Shown: positions 46,401-54,271, counted from the first letter of the stretch. The stretch: 64,000 bases of DNA from an uncultured delta proteobacterium (GCA_903911145.1 CAIWCD010000018.1:1-64000); one strand, 5' to 3'. Program-made: numbers and translations. The notes: generated by a model from the sequence alone, not told the origin.

Positions 46401-47069
46401 ATGGCGCTCTATCGAGATGTCGCGGTGAAATACAAGCGACCCGATTGGATCGTGGCTGCATTGTATCGAGTTGGTTATATCGACGAGCAGTTCGCGGCAG
46501 CGCTCAACAACGCGCCGGTTCCCTCCGAGATCAAGAAGATGGGCGATGAAGGTGTTGCGGCCTATTCAGACCAGCTCAACCAGATTGCATTGCCCATCGA
46601 TGAGCGTGCGCTGGAGGCCTACAAGAAAGCCGTTGCGACAGCGCGCGACCTGAAGATCGCCAACGAGTGGACGCGGAAGATTCTCGAGTCGCTTGATCAC
46701 TACGATCATAAGAGCTTCCCGCTGCTGAAGGATCCGAAACAGGAGTATCTGCTCGAGCCGGTCTCGCCGACGGCGCTGGCGGAACTCGACGGCACCTTGA
46801 TCCGGCCGCCGCCGCCTACGCCTCCTCCGTCTGCGGCTCCTGCCGCGGCTCCCACGCCGGCACCCGCGCCGGCACCCGCGCCTGTTGCGGCACCGGCGAA
46901 TGGTGCACCAGCTCCGGCTCCGACTGGTGCTCCTGCGCCCGCTCCCTCGGGCGCGACGGGAACTCCGCTCACGCCTCAGTCTGCTCCCGCAGTCGCTTCT
47001 CCTCCTCCCGCGACCGCGGCTCCGGCAGGCGCGGCTCCCGCCAACAAACTCGGCGGAGATGGCAAATGA
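43437..47069 (+). CDS. Large TPR protein with Pro/Ala-rich tail (1,210 aa)
   Basis: The GTG start overlaps the upstream stop by 4 nt. A signal peptide (LALSVALCSLAVRAAT) is followed by many TPR/YbgF-like repeats spread over most of the protein (DAMFRLSELYFEEAKDQQQM, YLLGYVLEQQGELEESRDAF, LYTSGETYYRHNQFDEARRR, AAFNLAKALEELQRYPEAQA). The last 90 residues are a Pro/Ala tail of the kind that crosses the periplasm or binds partners. It ends at an ATGA junction with the TPR lipoprotein gene. Role inferred: periplasmic scaffold of a gliding/secretion-like complex. Confidence 0.78.
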   Translation: MSGRVLLALSVALCSLAVRAATPAPAPVAPPPPKVEQIPSSSDADQRELQDFLDAHARWDVENSEFRKEVALLVQRKYEERRSKLTETYEAQIRELEVDERALRKTAIERFENFIAHYPDEQRATPDAMFRLSELYFEEAKDQQQMAQKELEERMKTLGPGEEPPPEPPVRFDKSVSLYRTLISKFPTYRLIDGVQYLLGYVLEQQGELEESRDAFAELIAKYPDSKFVPESWMRVGEYWFDNPGADANSSLLLAAAAYGHVTDKPDSPLYDKGLYKLGWTWYRLDRYDDAVGSFVELIDTYDARTKKKNDAEKLPGQGQGAVAAQKKGESGGELRDEALQYTAISFADEQWGGVDKAKAFFVKLGGRSWEPLFWRKLGDIYFDQTKNAPAIDCYHIVMEKNPTAPYAPQIQQKIVQAYDRDRDFEKSRAERDILVKQFAEGSPWFEANKNDAEVLAQTRQIMEKSLYSSANFHHLQAQEYKKSQKYELALKEFQAAATAYGTYLARFPHAKNLYETRFYHAETLYNSLQFEAAAAEYAGVRDDQTDGKYLNDSAFAVVASLDKEIERLEKAGKLELPPLLLSNARPKDQKIAPIELDELRKKEVDAVDMFVRLLPKDEKAANLLYTSGETYYRHNQFDEARRRFKLVIDNYPEAEEAKFASNLTLETFIAEQDWAKVENFSAAVLKQNGKKMDDKQRVELTGIELKARASRATALMDSKNYEEAAKLFIAAVDEDPKVDFADKALNNAAFCYQQAFRNDSAQKVYERLFTQYPQSPFAESALFLVGLNAEKAFDFDKAIERYGTLVDKYPQSQKRADAAFNLAKALEELQRYPEAQAAYARYAQLFPDREDAPSMLFKGALVAEHTKNWKQEIADLTDYIRRFKKNEKEKERVVQAYLKIGLAFKQLNSETAARQAFADAVAEYDARKLVPSDLVGSAAAAEAKFNLAEIEFVDYDKVKIEAHGRGSAFEKSLKAALTKKAEEREKVMALYRDVAVKYKRPDWIVAALYRVGYIDEQFAAALNNAPVPSEIKKMGDEGVAAYSDQLNQIALPIDERALEAYKKAVATARDLKIANEWTRKILESLDHYDHKSFPLLKDPKQEYLLEPVSPTALAELDGTLIRPPPPTPPPSAAPAAAPTPAPAPAPAPVAAPANGAPAPAPTGAPAPAPSGATGTPLTPQSAPAVASPPPATAAPAGAAPANKLGGDGK

Positions 47070-48475
47070 TGCGCTTCTCGCTCTGCCGCATCGGCCTCAT
47101 CTCGGCACTCGCGCTCTTCGCCGCGTGCGCAACGGCGGAGCTCAAGCCGACGGAAGACAACGCAGACGGTGGAGCAGATGGAGGCGAGTCCTCTGAGGTT
47201 CAGGCGGTGCCCGAGGTCTCGAGCGCCGCCCCAGCGACCCCGGTTCCCGTGGTTCCCACCGTCTCTTCCGAGGATCAAGAGAAGGCCAAGCAGAGTTTCG
47301 CGTCGGGCCAGGAGGCGATGAAGCGCGGTGATGTGGCGCGTGCGCAGCAGTTCTTCGCCGATGCGGCGAAGGCCGATCCGCAGCAGTGCTCGGCGTCGAT
47401 GAACCAGGCGGTGCTGCTCGCGCGCGCCGGAAAGAACGACGACGCGAAGGAGGTGCTGCGCGCGGCGCTGAAAGCGCGACCCGATTGCATCGAGGCGTCG
47501 GCGAACCTTACCCGGCTGCACCTCAAGCTCGGTGAACTGCGCGACGCGGAGAGCGAACTGGTTGCTCGCATCCGGCAATATCCCGCGCTGCTCGCGCTGC
47601 GCATCCAATATGTGCGCGTGCTGATCGCCGGGCAGAAGTTCGACGCGGCGCTCGCTGAGGCGAAACGCGTGCGCAAGGAGGACGAGAAGAACGTCCCGGC
47701 GATCCAGGCGCTCGCCGACGTCTGGTATCGCGAGAAGAAATACGAACTCGCGCGAGACGTGCTCGAGACCGCGGCCGCGATCGATCCGCTCAACGCGGAG
47801 ACAGCGAACGCGCAGGGCTTCGTCTTCCTTGCGCTCGATCAGAAGCCGCTCGCCATCGAGGCCTTCCGCCGTGCGGTCGCGCTCTCTCCAGAGCTGGCCG
47901 AGGCGCGCAATAATCTCGGCGTGCTCCTCACGGAAGCGAGCGACTTCGCGGGCGCAGCCGATCTGCTCAGCGAGGCGATCAAGCTCCTGCCCGATCGCGG
48001 CGCGCTCTGGGTGAACTATGGAAATGCGCTGCGCGGTGCCAAGCGCCTCGAGGAGGCGGAGACGGCCTATCGCAAGGCGATCGAGCTGAGCCCCAACGAT
48101 CTCAACCCGATCTTCAATCTCGGCGTTCTCTATCTGGATGGCGACTTCAAGGGAAAGACGCCGGTCGATCGGCTCACGCAGGCCGGGACCTTCTTCGCTG
48201 ACTTCCTGAAGAAGGGTGGATCGGATGCGAAGCTTGCGCGTTACCAGGCGGAGACAGAGAAGCTGCTCAAGCAGGCGAAGGATAAGATCGCGCGCGATGA
48301 GCGGGACCGCCTGAAGAAGGCCGATGCGGCCGCGAAGGCTGAGCAGGAGAAGCAGAAGCGCGAGTCGAGCAAGCTGGGCAAGATCGACGATGATGCGGAC
48401 GCGCCGGCGAAGTCGACGCTCGAGCCCGCACCTGCGAAGGGCAAGCTCGGCGATGGCAAGGAGGACGAAAAGTGA
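47066..48475 (+). CDS. TPR lipoprotein, envelope operon
   Basis: A 469-residue lipoprotein: LISALALFAACATAE has a lipobox (FAAC). After a Pro/Ala linker come about eight TPR units from residue 75 to 395 (EKAKQSFASGQEAMKRGDVA, ARNNLGVLLTEASDFAGAAD, GALWVNYGNALRGAKRLEEA), then a charged coiled-coil tail rich in Lys. Its layout resembles myxobacterial TPR lipoproteins GltE and AglT, required for gliding; I cannot tell which is closer. ATGA overlap upstream and GTGA overlap downstream show tight coupling. Confidence 0.78.
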   Translation: MMRFSLCRIGLISALALFAACATAELKPTEDNADGGADGGESSEVQAVPEVSSAAPATPVPVVPTVSSEDQEKAKQSFASGQEAMKRGDVARAQQFFADAAKADPQQCSASMNQAVLLARAGKNDDAKEVLRAALKARPDCIEASANLTRLHLKLGELRDAESELVARIRQYPALLALRIQYVRVLIAGQKFDAALAEAKRVRKEDEKNVPAIQALADVWYREKKYELARDVLETAAAIDPLNAETANAQGFVFLALDQKPLAIEAFRRAVALSPELAEARNNLGVLLTEASDFAGAADLLSEAIKLLPDRGALWVNYGNALRGAKRLEEAETAYRKAIELSPNDLNPIFNLGVLYLDGDFKGKTPVDRLTQAGTFFADFLKKGGSDAKLARYQAETEKLLKQAKDKIARDERDRLKKADAAAKAEQEKQKRESSKLGKIDDDADAPAKSTLEPAPAKGKLGDGKEDEK

Positions 48476-48801
48476 TCGACTCCAATTCACGCACTTCGTC
48501 GCGCGGCCGCGCCCAGCCTGTGTTTACGGCATTCGCTCTGGTTGCACTCCTCTCGCTCGGCAGCGCTCCGGTCCGTGCTGACGACCCGCCTGCGAAGGCC
48601 GATTCGGCGGCTGCACCTGCCCGTGCTGGCGCTCCCGCGAAGAAGGTTCTGCGCCTCGAGGAGTTCACGGTTGAAGGCCGTCTGCAGAAGCCGCAGGCCT
48701 TCTTCATCCTCCCGAGAAACAACCAGACGTTCGATGACGGGGACAAAAAGGAAAGCTTCCTCCCCAAAATCGTGAAGACCTGCGACAAGGATCCGTTCTA
48801 G
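48472..48801 (+). CDS. Small exported protein, envelope operon
   Basis: A 109-residue protein. The GTG start overlaps the TPR lipoprotein stop. The signal peptide is FALVALLSLGSAPVRADD; after a short Ala/Pro linker the mature part has the compact motif LRLEEFTVEGRLQKPQAFFI and NQTFDDGDKKESFLPKIVKT. No known domain. Its position directly before the PglI-like gene suggests a small periplasmic partner. A 47-bp gap without a terminator separates it from the next gene. Confidence 0.7.
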   Translation: MIDSNSRTSSRGRAQPVFTAFALVALLSLGSAPVRADDPPAKADSAAAPARAGAPAKKVLRLEEFTVEGRLQKPQAFFILPRNNQTFDDGDKKESFLPKIVKTCDKDPF

Positions 48802-48848
48802 AAGGTCCGCTGCAAATAGATTCCGACAACCTGCCCGCAACGATCCCG

Positions 48849-50180
48849 ATGACCAAGACTGTTCAAACGTCCAAGAAGGCCCTCCACGTCGGCGTGGTTC
48901 GTGAGGGCCGTTTCATCGAGGATCGCTGGTTCCTCGGCCAGCAGCCGATCACTGTCGGCACGGCTGCGAAGAATACCTTCGCGTTCCCGCTCTCGACTCT
49001 CGCCGCCACGCAGCCGCTCTTCACGCACAACAAGCAAGGTCAGCTGCTGCTGCACTTTGACGAGAATGCGCGCGGGAAGATCACGATCAACAATCGCGAT
49101 CACGAACTGGCCGATACGCGGAAAGAGGGGCTCGCGGTTCCCAACGCGGGCTTCTTCGAGATCCCGCTGACCGAATCGATGCGCGGACGCGTCACGCTTG
49201 GCGAGGTCTCGTTCGTCTTCAACTTCGCGCCCGCACCGCCGAAGCCTCCGACGCCGAAGTTGCCGAAGGAGATCCGCGGGACGATCTGGAACATCACCGA
49301 CCACACGTTCATGTCGGTGCTCTTCATCAGCCTCGCGATCCATACCTGCGCCGTCGGCGCCATCTCGCGTCGCGATCTGCCGCCCGAAGATACGGCGATG
49401 GACGTGATGGAAGATCGCTTTGCCAAGCTGCTCATCCCCGAGAAGCCGCCGGAAGAAGAGAAGCCGAAGGAGGAGGAGAAGGTCGAAGACGCTCCTGCCG
49501 AGGACAAGAAGGAAGAGAAGAAGGAGGCGAAGAAGGAGCCTCCGAAGGATTCGGCCGAGCACAAGGCCGAGGTGCAGAAGGCGGTTGCTTCGAAGGGCCT
49601 GGTGCACATTCTCGGCGCGGTCGGAACGAGCGGCGGCGCTCTTGCGAACGTGCTCGCGGCCGGTGGCGGATTCACCGATGACATCGGTGCAGCACTCGCG
49701 GGCGCCGGCGGCGTGGCGATCGCGACGGAAGCTGGTGGCGGGTCGCGGCGCGGAGAAGGCGCGGCACAGGCAGCGACGCTCGGCGGAATCAGCACGGGCG
49801 GCGGCGGCAACGTGAAGATGCGCGAGAAGCAGGACGTCGCGGTCCACGGCTCGGTCTCTTCGGACGGCGAGGCCGACGTCGATTCATCGACGGTCGACAA
49901 GGACGCGCTCGGGCGCTTCATCAAGATCCGCCTGCGCTCGGTCCAGGGCTGCTACGAAGCCCAGCTCAAGCGAAGCCCCACGCTGCGCGGCAAGCTCGTG
50001 ATCCGCTTCACAATCGGAACAAACGGTCAAGTCACCGAGGTCAACGTCGACTCCGACAGCATGGGATCCGACGAGGTCGCCTCGTGCGTCATGCGCCTCA
50101 TCAAGACCTGGCACTTCCCGTTCAAGCCCGATTCTGACACGACAGTTTCCTTCCCGTTCCTCTTCGCGCCGGCTGGGTAG
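48849..50180 (+). CDS. PglI/GltG-like protein: FHA-like domain, TM helix, TonB-type tail
   Basis: A 443-residue inner-membrane protein. Residues about 10-125 form a beta-rich FHA-like cytoplasmic domain; the single TM helix is near 153-172 (FMSVLFISLAIHTCAVGAI). A Glu/Lys/Pro-rich periplasmic stretch (185-235) and a Gly-rich region lead to the AgmX/PglI carboxy-terminal domain (QGCYEAQLKRSPTLRGKLVI, RFTIGTNGQVTEV), which is TonB-like. In Myxococcus, PglI (GltG) and AgmX (GltJ) have this architecture and link the inner-membrane motor to periplasmic gliding parts. The FHA-like rather than GYF amino-terminus favours the PglI/GltG type. Confidence 0.82.
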   Translation: MTKTVQTSKKALHVGVVREGRFIEDRWFLGQQPITVGTAAKNTFAFPLSTLAATQPLFTHNKQGQLLLHFDENARGKITINNRDHELADTRKEGLAVPNAGFFEIPLTESMRGRVTLGEVSFVFNFAPAPPKPPTPKLPKEIRGTIWNITDHTFMSVLFISLAIHTCAVGAISRRDLPPEDTAMDVMEDRFAKLLIPEKPPEEEKPKEEEKVEDAPAEDKKEEKKEAKKEPPKDSAEHKAEVQKAVASKGLVHILGAVGTSGGALANVLAAGGGFTDDIGAALAGAGGVAIATEAGGGSRRGEGAAQAATLGGISTGGGGNVKMREKQDVAVHGSVSSDGEADVDSSTVDKDALGRFIKIRLRSVQGCYEAQLKRSPTLRGKLVIRFTIGTNGQVTEVNVDSDSMGSDEVASCVMRLIKTWHFPFKPDSDTTVSFPFLFAPAG

Positions 50181-50226
50181 CCGGACCAACTGAAATGAAC
50201 CGAGCCGCCCTGAGCGGCGGCGGCGA

Positions 50227-50244
50227 CCCCGATTCTCGTCGGGG
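50227..50244 (+). terminator. Possible terminator after the PglI-like gene
   Basis: CCCCGA-TTCTCG-TCGGGG, a perfect 6-bp stem with a 6-base loop, 46 bp past the stop. A second small GC hairpin (GCCGC/GCGGC, 50204-50218) precedes it. There is no T run, so the evidence is weak. Confidence 0.35.
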
Positions 50245-50309
50245 AATTCGCCATTTGTCCTATGGCCAGTTCGTTGCCCCCTTGTCCATCCCCCTCTAGA
50301 GTGTTCAAC

Positions 50310-50897
50310 GTGGCGTATACTCTCAGGACACTTCTGGCTGTGAGCGCGGTTCTCTGCGTGGCGATGGCCGCGCGTGCAGAGTCTTCTCCACCCGCGAACA
50401 GTGCTTCGAATAAGAGCCAGTCGCAGGCTGCGCAGACCACGCCTCCCGAAGAGCGATTGTCGTTTGGTGAACGGGAATCGCGCATGGAAAAGCTGGTCGA
50501 GCAGATGCACCAGCAGACGGCCGCGATGGAAAAGATCGGAGTGCAGGCGCGCAAAGAGAAGGACATCGTCAAGCTCGACTGCGTCAATGCGAAGGTCAAC
50601 CAGGTCAAGGGGCTCGTGAAGATCTCCGAGCAGGCCGCGGCGGATCTCCACGAAGCCAACGCGCGCAACGACGACGACACTTCGCAGAATCACTTCACCA
50701 AGGCGACGATGGCGGGCCGAAAGGTCTCGCAGCTGCGGCAGGACGCCGAGCAGTGCATCGGACAGCTCGCCTATTACACCGACGACAAGACGCACGTTGA
50801 CGTCGAGGTGCCGCCGGGACTGCCGAGCAATGACTCGACATTCTCTCCGTTGCCGACGCCAATCGACAATCGACCTGCGCCAGCGAGCGGGTTCTGA
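50310..50897 (+). CDS. Exported coiled-coil protein (195 aa)
   Basis: The GTG at 50310 gives VAYTLRTLLAVSAVLCVAMA-type signal peptide ending in ARA; the frame is open to an ATG at 50262, but that would add 16 residues before a normal signal. The mature protein is helical, with a likely coiled coil (GERESRMEKLVEQMHQQTAA) and two Cys (KLDCVNAK, EQCIGQL) that may pair. No known domain. It is followed after seven bases by the beta-barrel gene and probably acts with it in the periplasm. Confidence 0.65.
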   Translation: MAYTLRTLLAVSAVLCVAMAARAESSPPANSASNKSQSQAAQTTPPEERLSFGERESRMEKLVEQMHQQTAAMEKIGVQARKEKDIVKLDCVNAKVNQVKGLVKISEQAAADLHEANARNDDDTSQNHFTKATMAGRKVSQLRQDAEQCIGQLAYYTDDKTHVDVEVPPGLPSNDSTFSPLPTPIDNRPAPASGF

Positions 50898-50904
50898 GAC
50901 CGAT

Positions 50905-52143
50905 GTGACCCTCCGCTCGCTCTCTGCTGCGCTGCTGTTGGCGCTGCTCGTGGCGCCACGCGCTGCGCGAGCGGAAGGGCCGGGCCTTGCGCTCGGTGAG
51001 AACTCACGCCTGCACCTGTCCTTCGAGTCCGAACTTCGCTTCGATACGCTGGCAGGGCAGGGCGGCATCGGAACCACCGCCAATCCCGTCTGGGATCCGG
51101 CCGATTTCATTCTCCACATTCGACCCGGCGCGCGCTTCGTGGAGCAGGGCACGACGGTTGGATTCACTGGCGCAGCAAACATCGATTACGTCGATTACAC
51201 CGGCTGGCTCAACCCGACTCACGACCTCTCTTATCTCGCCGCTTCGGTCGCGGCCGCGCTCGACGTGGCCAAGAGCGGGCCGATTGGCTTCAGCGCGACA
51301 GAGAACTTCACGCGCAGCGATCACTCGAGCAATCCCTCGCTCGCGATCGGCACGATCACGGACGCCAACGACATCGGCGGGCGCTTGTCGTTCCGTCCAG
51401 GAGGCGGAGCGATCGAGGGCGGCGTCGCCTATAACTTCGGTCTCGAAGCCTACGAATTGCACGCGCAGGGAAACCTCACCTGCGGCAACGACCCGACGTG
51501 CAACGGCGCCGACTACGGAAACTTCAACTCCACGACCCACCGTTTTGCGCTCGACGCCCGGTGGCGCTTCTTCCCCAAGACGGCCGTCGTCTTCGATTCT
51601 TCGTTCCAGTTGCGCAACTATGGCAATGGCGCGGCGAACGTCTCCACGATGCCCCTCGTCGTCCAGGCGGGCCTCGCGGGCCTCGTCACCGAGAAGGTCC
51701 GCGTCGTCCTCAAGGTCGGCTACGCCAATTCGTTCTCGGCCGCTGGCGACGGATTCAGCAGCGTGGTTGGACAGGTCGAAGCGGGATGGGACCCGAGCGA
51801 GACTGCAGGCATCTCGATCGGTGCGTCGAGGAGCGTCCAGCCCGTATCTGGCGCCTATGGTTGGTACGACGACTGGCGCGGGTTTCTGACCGGCAAGCTT
51901 CAGCTCTGGGGCCGCGTGCAGCTGACGGCGAACGGAGGAGTCGACATCATCAGCTACGCCAACGATCCGCAGGGTCGGCAGGATACCCAGATGTCGGGCG
52001 AGCTCGCCGCGTCGGTGGAGATCTTCCGCATGCTGCATGTGACGGTCGGTGCGATTGGCTCTGAGCGCATCTCCAGCCTGACCAACCCGGTCTATGGCTA
52101 CCAGCGCCTCGAAGCCTACGTTCGCTTGAACTTCACTTATTGA
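50905..52143 (+). CDS. Putative outer-membrane beta-barrel protein
   Basis: A 412-residue protein with GTG start at 50905 (VTLRSLSAALLLALLVAPRA, then a cleavage site ARA). The mature protein consists of alternating amphipathic strands and ends in LEAYVRLNFTY, with a terminal aromatic as expected for Bam substrates. About 16 strands seem possible by eye. Repeated motifs such as GGVAYNFGLEAYELHA and FRPGGGAIEG suit a barrel of the porin/outer-membrane-efflux size class. Gliding operons of Myxococcus include barrels (GltA, GltB, GltH); equivalence is a guess. It ends four bases from a possible downstream TTG start. Confidence 0.7.
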   Translation: MTLRSLSAALLLALLVAPRAARAEGPGLALGENSRLHLSFESELRFDTLAGQGGIGTTANPVWDPADFILHIRPGARFVEQGTTVGFTGAANIDYVDYTGWLNPTHDLSYLAASVAAALDVAKSGPIGFSATENFTRSDHSSNPSLAIGTITDANDIGGRLSFRPGGGAIEGGVAYNFGLEAYELHAQGNLTCGNDPTCNGADYGNFNSTTHRFALDARWRFFPKTAVVFDSSFQLRNYGNGAANVSTMPLVVQAGLAGLVTEKVRVVLKVGYANSFSAAGDGFSSVVGQVEAGWDPSETAGISIGASRSVQPVSGAYGWYDDWRGFLTGKLQLWGRVQLTANGGVDIISYANDPQGRQDTQMSGELAASVEIFRMLHVTVGAIGSERISSLTNPVYGYQRLEAYVRLNFTY

Positions 52144-52199
52144 TTCAACCCTCGCTCACGTTGCGGCCAGCGATGATCTCGCGAACGGATCGGCGAACC

Positions 52200-52835
52200 A
52201 TGAACCAGTCGATGACACGCAGGGCCGCGCTGGTGGCGGGTTTGCTGCTCTCGGGGCTTTCTGCTTGCCGCGCGGTGCAGGGGAACGGTCCGGGTGTCGA
52301 GTCGACCAATCCGGCAGTCGCGCGGGCGGCCGATGCGCTGCCTGCCTCTGCGCTTGGCTCGGGCGATGTCTTCGAGGTGCGTGTCTTTCAGGAGCCGGAT
52401 CTTTCAGGCGCGTTTCGCGTTGGACCTGATGGCAATGTCGAGTTTCCGCTCTGCAAGAGCGTGAAGGTCGGTGGGCTCACGGCCAACGCCGCCGCCGACG
52501 CGATCGCGGCCTGCCTGCAGCACGGATATTTCAAGAATCCGCAAGTGACGGTGTTTCTGCGCGAACTCAATTCGCGCAAGATCTTCGTCTTCGGCGAAGT
52601 GCAGAAGCCAGGGACCTTCTCGTACGAGGACGGTCTCTCGGTGGTGCAGGCGGTCGCGCTCGCGGGAGGGTTCACGCGCATGGCTGCGAAGAACGGATGC
52701 ACGGTGACGCGCGTCGCGAGCCCGGGCAACGAAGAGCGAATCAAGGTCCCTCTCGACGATATCGTCGGTGGCCGCGCGCCGGATTTCCGGCTGCTCCCGG
52801 GAGATATTCTCTACGTGCCGGAATCGCTGTTCTAA
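52200..52835 (+). CDS. Wza-like polysaccharide export lipoprotein
   Basis: From ATG 52200 a 211-residue protein: AALVAGLLLSGLSACRA has a lipobox (LSAC). A Poly_export (PES) domain follows (LGSGDVFEVRVFQEPDLSGA) and then one SLBB domain (RKIFVFGEVQKPGTFSYEDG, LAGGFTRMAAKNG). It is short compared with E. coli Wza, having a single SLBB and no carboxy-terminal amphipathic helix, so outer-membrane passage may need a partner barrel such as the preceding gene. An earlier ATG at 52173 is possible. No glycosyltransferases or Wzc-like kinase lie nearby. Confidence 0.82.
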   Translation: MNQSMTRRAALVAGLLLSGLSACRAVQGNGPGVESTNPAVARAADALPASALGSGDVFEVRVFQEPDLSGAFRVGPDGNVEFPLCKSVKVGGLTANAAADAIAACLQHGYFKNPQVTVFLRELNSRKIFVFGEVQKPGTFSYEDGLSVVQAVALAGGFTRMAAKNGCTVTRVASPGNEERIKVPLDDIVGGRAPDFRLLPGDILYVPESLF

Positions 52836-52850
52836 CCGTTGCGTTACGCT

Positions 52851-52884
52851 GATTAAAAACGATTAAAAAGCATTAAAATAGATT
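52851..52884 (+). repeat. Phased AT-rich decamer repeats
   Basis: GATTAAAAAC, GATTAAAAAG, CATTAAAATA, then GATT: three tandem decamers with an exact 10-bp period in very GC-rich surroundings, 78 bp before the next ATG. A-tracts in phase with the helix imply a bent segment; it may be a promoter upstream element. Confidence 0.7.
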
Positions 52885-52961
52885 CGCGAAGAACGCGAAC
52901 TCTCCCAGTGCTGCGTGTTGACGGAACGAACGCGAACCCCGAACTGGCGTAGATTCCCCGC

Positions 52962-53462
52962 ATGGACGAACCGCTTCGACGAATTGCCGCGCTGGCGTGG
53001 AGGAGCGTTCCGGCCCGAGACGCGAATGAGGCGATGGCGCGGGCGCGGCGCGCGACGGCCGCTGGAGAAGAAGCGGCTCGCAAAGGCAAGCTGGATGCGC
53101 CGGCCGACGTCGATGTGAGCGTGGCGGAAGAGAGCGAGGATGCGCCGATGGCCCGTGCGTACGAGCTGGCGCTCGCTCCTGACACGACGTTTGCGGCGTT
53201 CGCGCGTGAGCAGCTGCCGCGGCTCGTCTACCATCTCGAATCGACCGGAGTGCACCTGCCGCGCGCGCCGGGCGTCGTCATCTGTCTCTTCGCCGGGGAC
53301 GAGCTTCACTTCCTGCAGGCGGGCGAGTTCATCGCGGCGGTCTGCGCGGAGCTGGGCCAGACTCCCGAGGAGCTTGTGCGCCTTTATGGGACTGGCGAGT
53401 TGCGCACCGCGGTCCGCTTGCGCCCGTCGCTTGCGCTCGGGTCTGGAGAGGAGAAGTCGTAG
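52962..53462 (+). CDS. Hypothetical cytoplasmic protein (166 aa)
   Basis: I do not recognise this 166-residue protein. It has no signal peptide or TM helix. The first 60 residues are Ala/Arg/Glu-rich and helical; the rest is a compact domain (LVYHLESTGVHLPRAPGVVI, CLFAGDELHFLQAGEFIAAV) of mixed alpha/beta character. ATG 52962 follows AT-rich, possibly curved DNA. The zinc-ribbon gene starts two bases after its stop, so the two are probably expressed together. Confidence 0.6.
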   Translation: MDEPLRRIAALAWRSVPARDANEAMARARRATAAGEEAARKGKLDAPADVDVSVAEESEDAPMARAYELALAPDTTFAAFAREQLPRLVYHLESTGVHLPRAPGVVICLFAGDELHFLQAGEFIAAVCAELGQTPEELVRLYGTGELRTAVRLRPSLALGSGEEKS

Positions 53463-53464
53463 CG

Positions 53465-53809
53465 ATGACCCCGTTCAGTCCGTCTGCGTCCGGCGCCAGT
53501 CGCGTTCGCGCCGAGGTCCACTGCCCGAACTGCTGCGCGCGCGTCTCGGTTCTGGTCCTCTATCGCTACGGCGAACCCGGCACGTTCGCGCTTGGCGATG
53601 CGGTGCGCGGCCTGGGCGCTCCTGCCGTGCTCGCGGACGGCGCCGCCGAGAGCCCCTGCCCGTCGTGCGCGTGGGAAGGGGCCTGGCCCGTCGAGGTCTG
53701 GCTCGAGCAGGATCGCCTGGCGGCGGTGCGCCCGCCATCGCGCCGCTTCAACTGGGTCGGCAAGGGCAGCTACATCACGCTCGACGTGCTGCCTGCTCCG
53801 CGCGGATAG
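53465..53809 (+). CDS. Small zinc-ribbon-like protein
   Basis: A 114-residue protein with two CPxC knuckles, HCPNCCARV (about 20-24) and SPCPSCAWEG (about 64-69), a typical four-Cys zinc ribbon with a long middle insert. No membrane segment. It starts two bases after the preceding gene. Function unknown; such ribbons often bind nucleic acid or act as metal-stabilised adaptors. A bidirectional hairpin follows 16 bp after its stop, between it and the convergent HU gene. Confidence 0.6.
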   Translation: MTPFSPSASGASRVRAEVHCPNCCARVSVLVLYRYGEPGTFALGDAVRGLGAPAVLADGAAESPCPSCAWEGAWPVEVWLEQDRLAAVRPPSRRFNWVGKGSYITLDVLPAPRG

Positions 53810-53824
53810 CGTCCCCGAAGCAGA

Positions 53825-53856
53825 ACGCCCCCGACCGCCGTGAGGCGATCGAGGGC
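53825..53856. terminator. Bidirectional terminator between convergent genes
   Basis: CGCCCCCGACCGCC and GGCGATCGAGGGCG pair over 14 positions with two mismatches around the loop GTGA. It lies between the stops of the zinc-ribbon gene (53809) and the HU gene (53881). T-rich tails are short on both strands. Confidence 0.55.
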
Positions 53857-53880
53857 GCTCTTCGCGAAGCAGAGTCTGAA

Positions 53881-54147
53881 TTACAGACCCTTCTTCAGCT
53901 CCTTCGACGGCTTGAACCCAACCGTCTTCGAGGCCTTGATCTTGATGGCCTCGCCGGTCTGCGGGTTGCGGCCCATGCGGGGCTTGCGCTCACGGACCGT
54001 CCAGGTGCCGAAGCCAGGGTACGAGAAGCGCTTCTCCTTCTTGATGGCCTTGCCAATGGTCTCGAAGAGCGAGTCGACGAGCTCCGCCGACGCCTTCTTG
54101 GTGAGACCCTTGCCCGCGACCACGTGAACCAGTTCTGCCTTCGTCAT
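53881..54147 (-). CDS. HU-family DNA-binding protein
   Basis: An 88-residue histone-like protein. MTKAELVHVVAG, FSYPGFGTWTVRERKPRMGR and NPQTGEAIKIKASKTVGFKP are standard HU features; the proline at the tip of the beta arm is in RNPQTGE. It binds and bends DNA without sequence specificity as a dimer. It is close to the standard length of about 90, with a slightly extended Lys-rich tail (SKELKKGL). A candidate promoter lies 96 bp upstream, and a hairpin terminator follows, so it is monocistronic. Confidence 0.95.
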   Translation of the reverse strand: MTKAELVHVVAGKGLTKKASAELVDSLFETIGKAIKKEKRFSYPGFGTWTVRERKPRMGRNPQTGEAIKIKASKTVGFKPSKELKKGL

Positions 54148-54242
54148 GGTGTGTTCTCCGATGGATGCTGTTGGCGTTCACGATTGCCGGATCTCTCCGG
54201 CCCGCTCCAGGCTTGGTCTGCAGCGATCGAAACGCGCCGAGA

Positions 54243-54271
54243 CCGCTACCAGAGCGGATTTGAGCTGTCAA
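54243..54271 (-). promoter_or_regulatory. Candidate promoter of the HU gene
   Basis: On the minus strand, TTGACA (54271-54266), a 17-bp spacer and TAGCGG (54248-54243) lie about 96 bp before the HU ATG. An A8 tract (54302-54295) 24 bp further upstream could be an UP element. The -35 match is perfect, the -10 weak. Confidence 0.5.
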
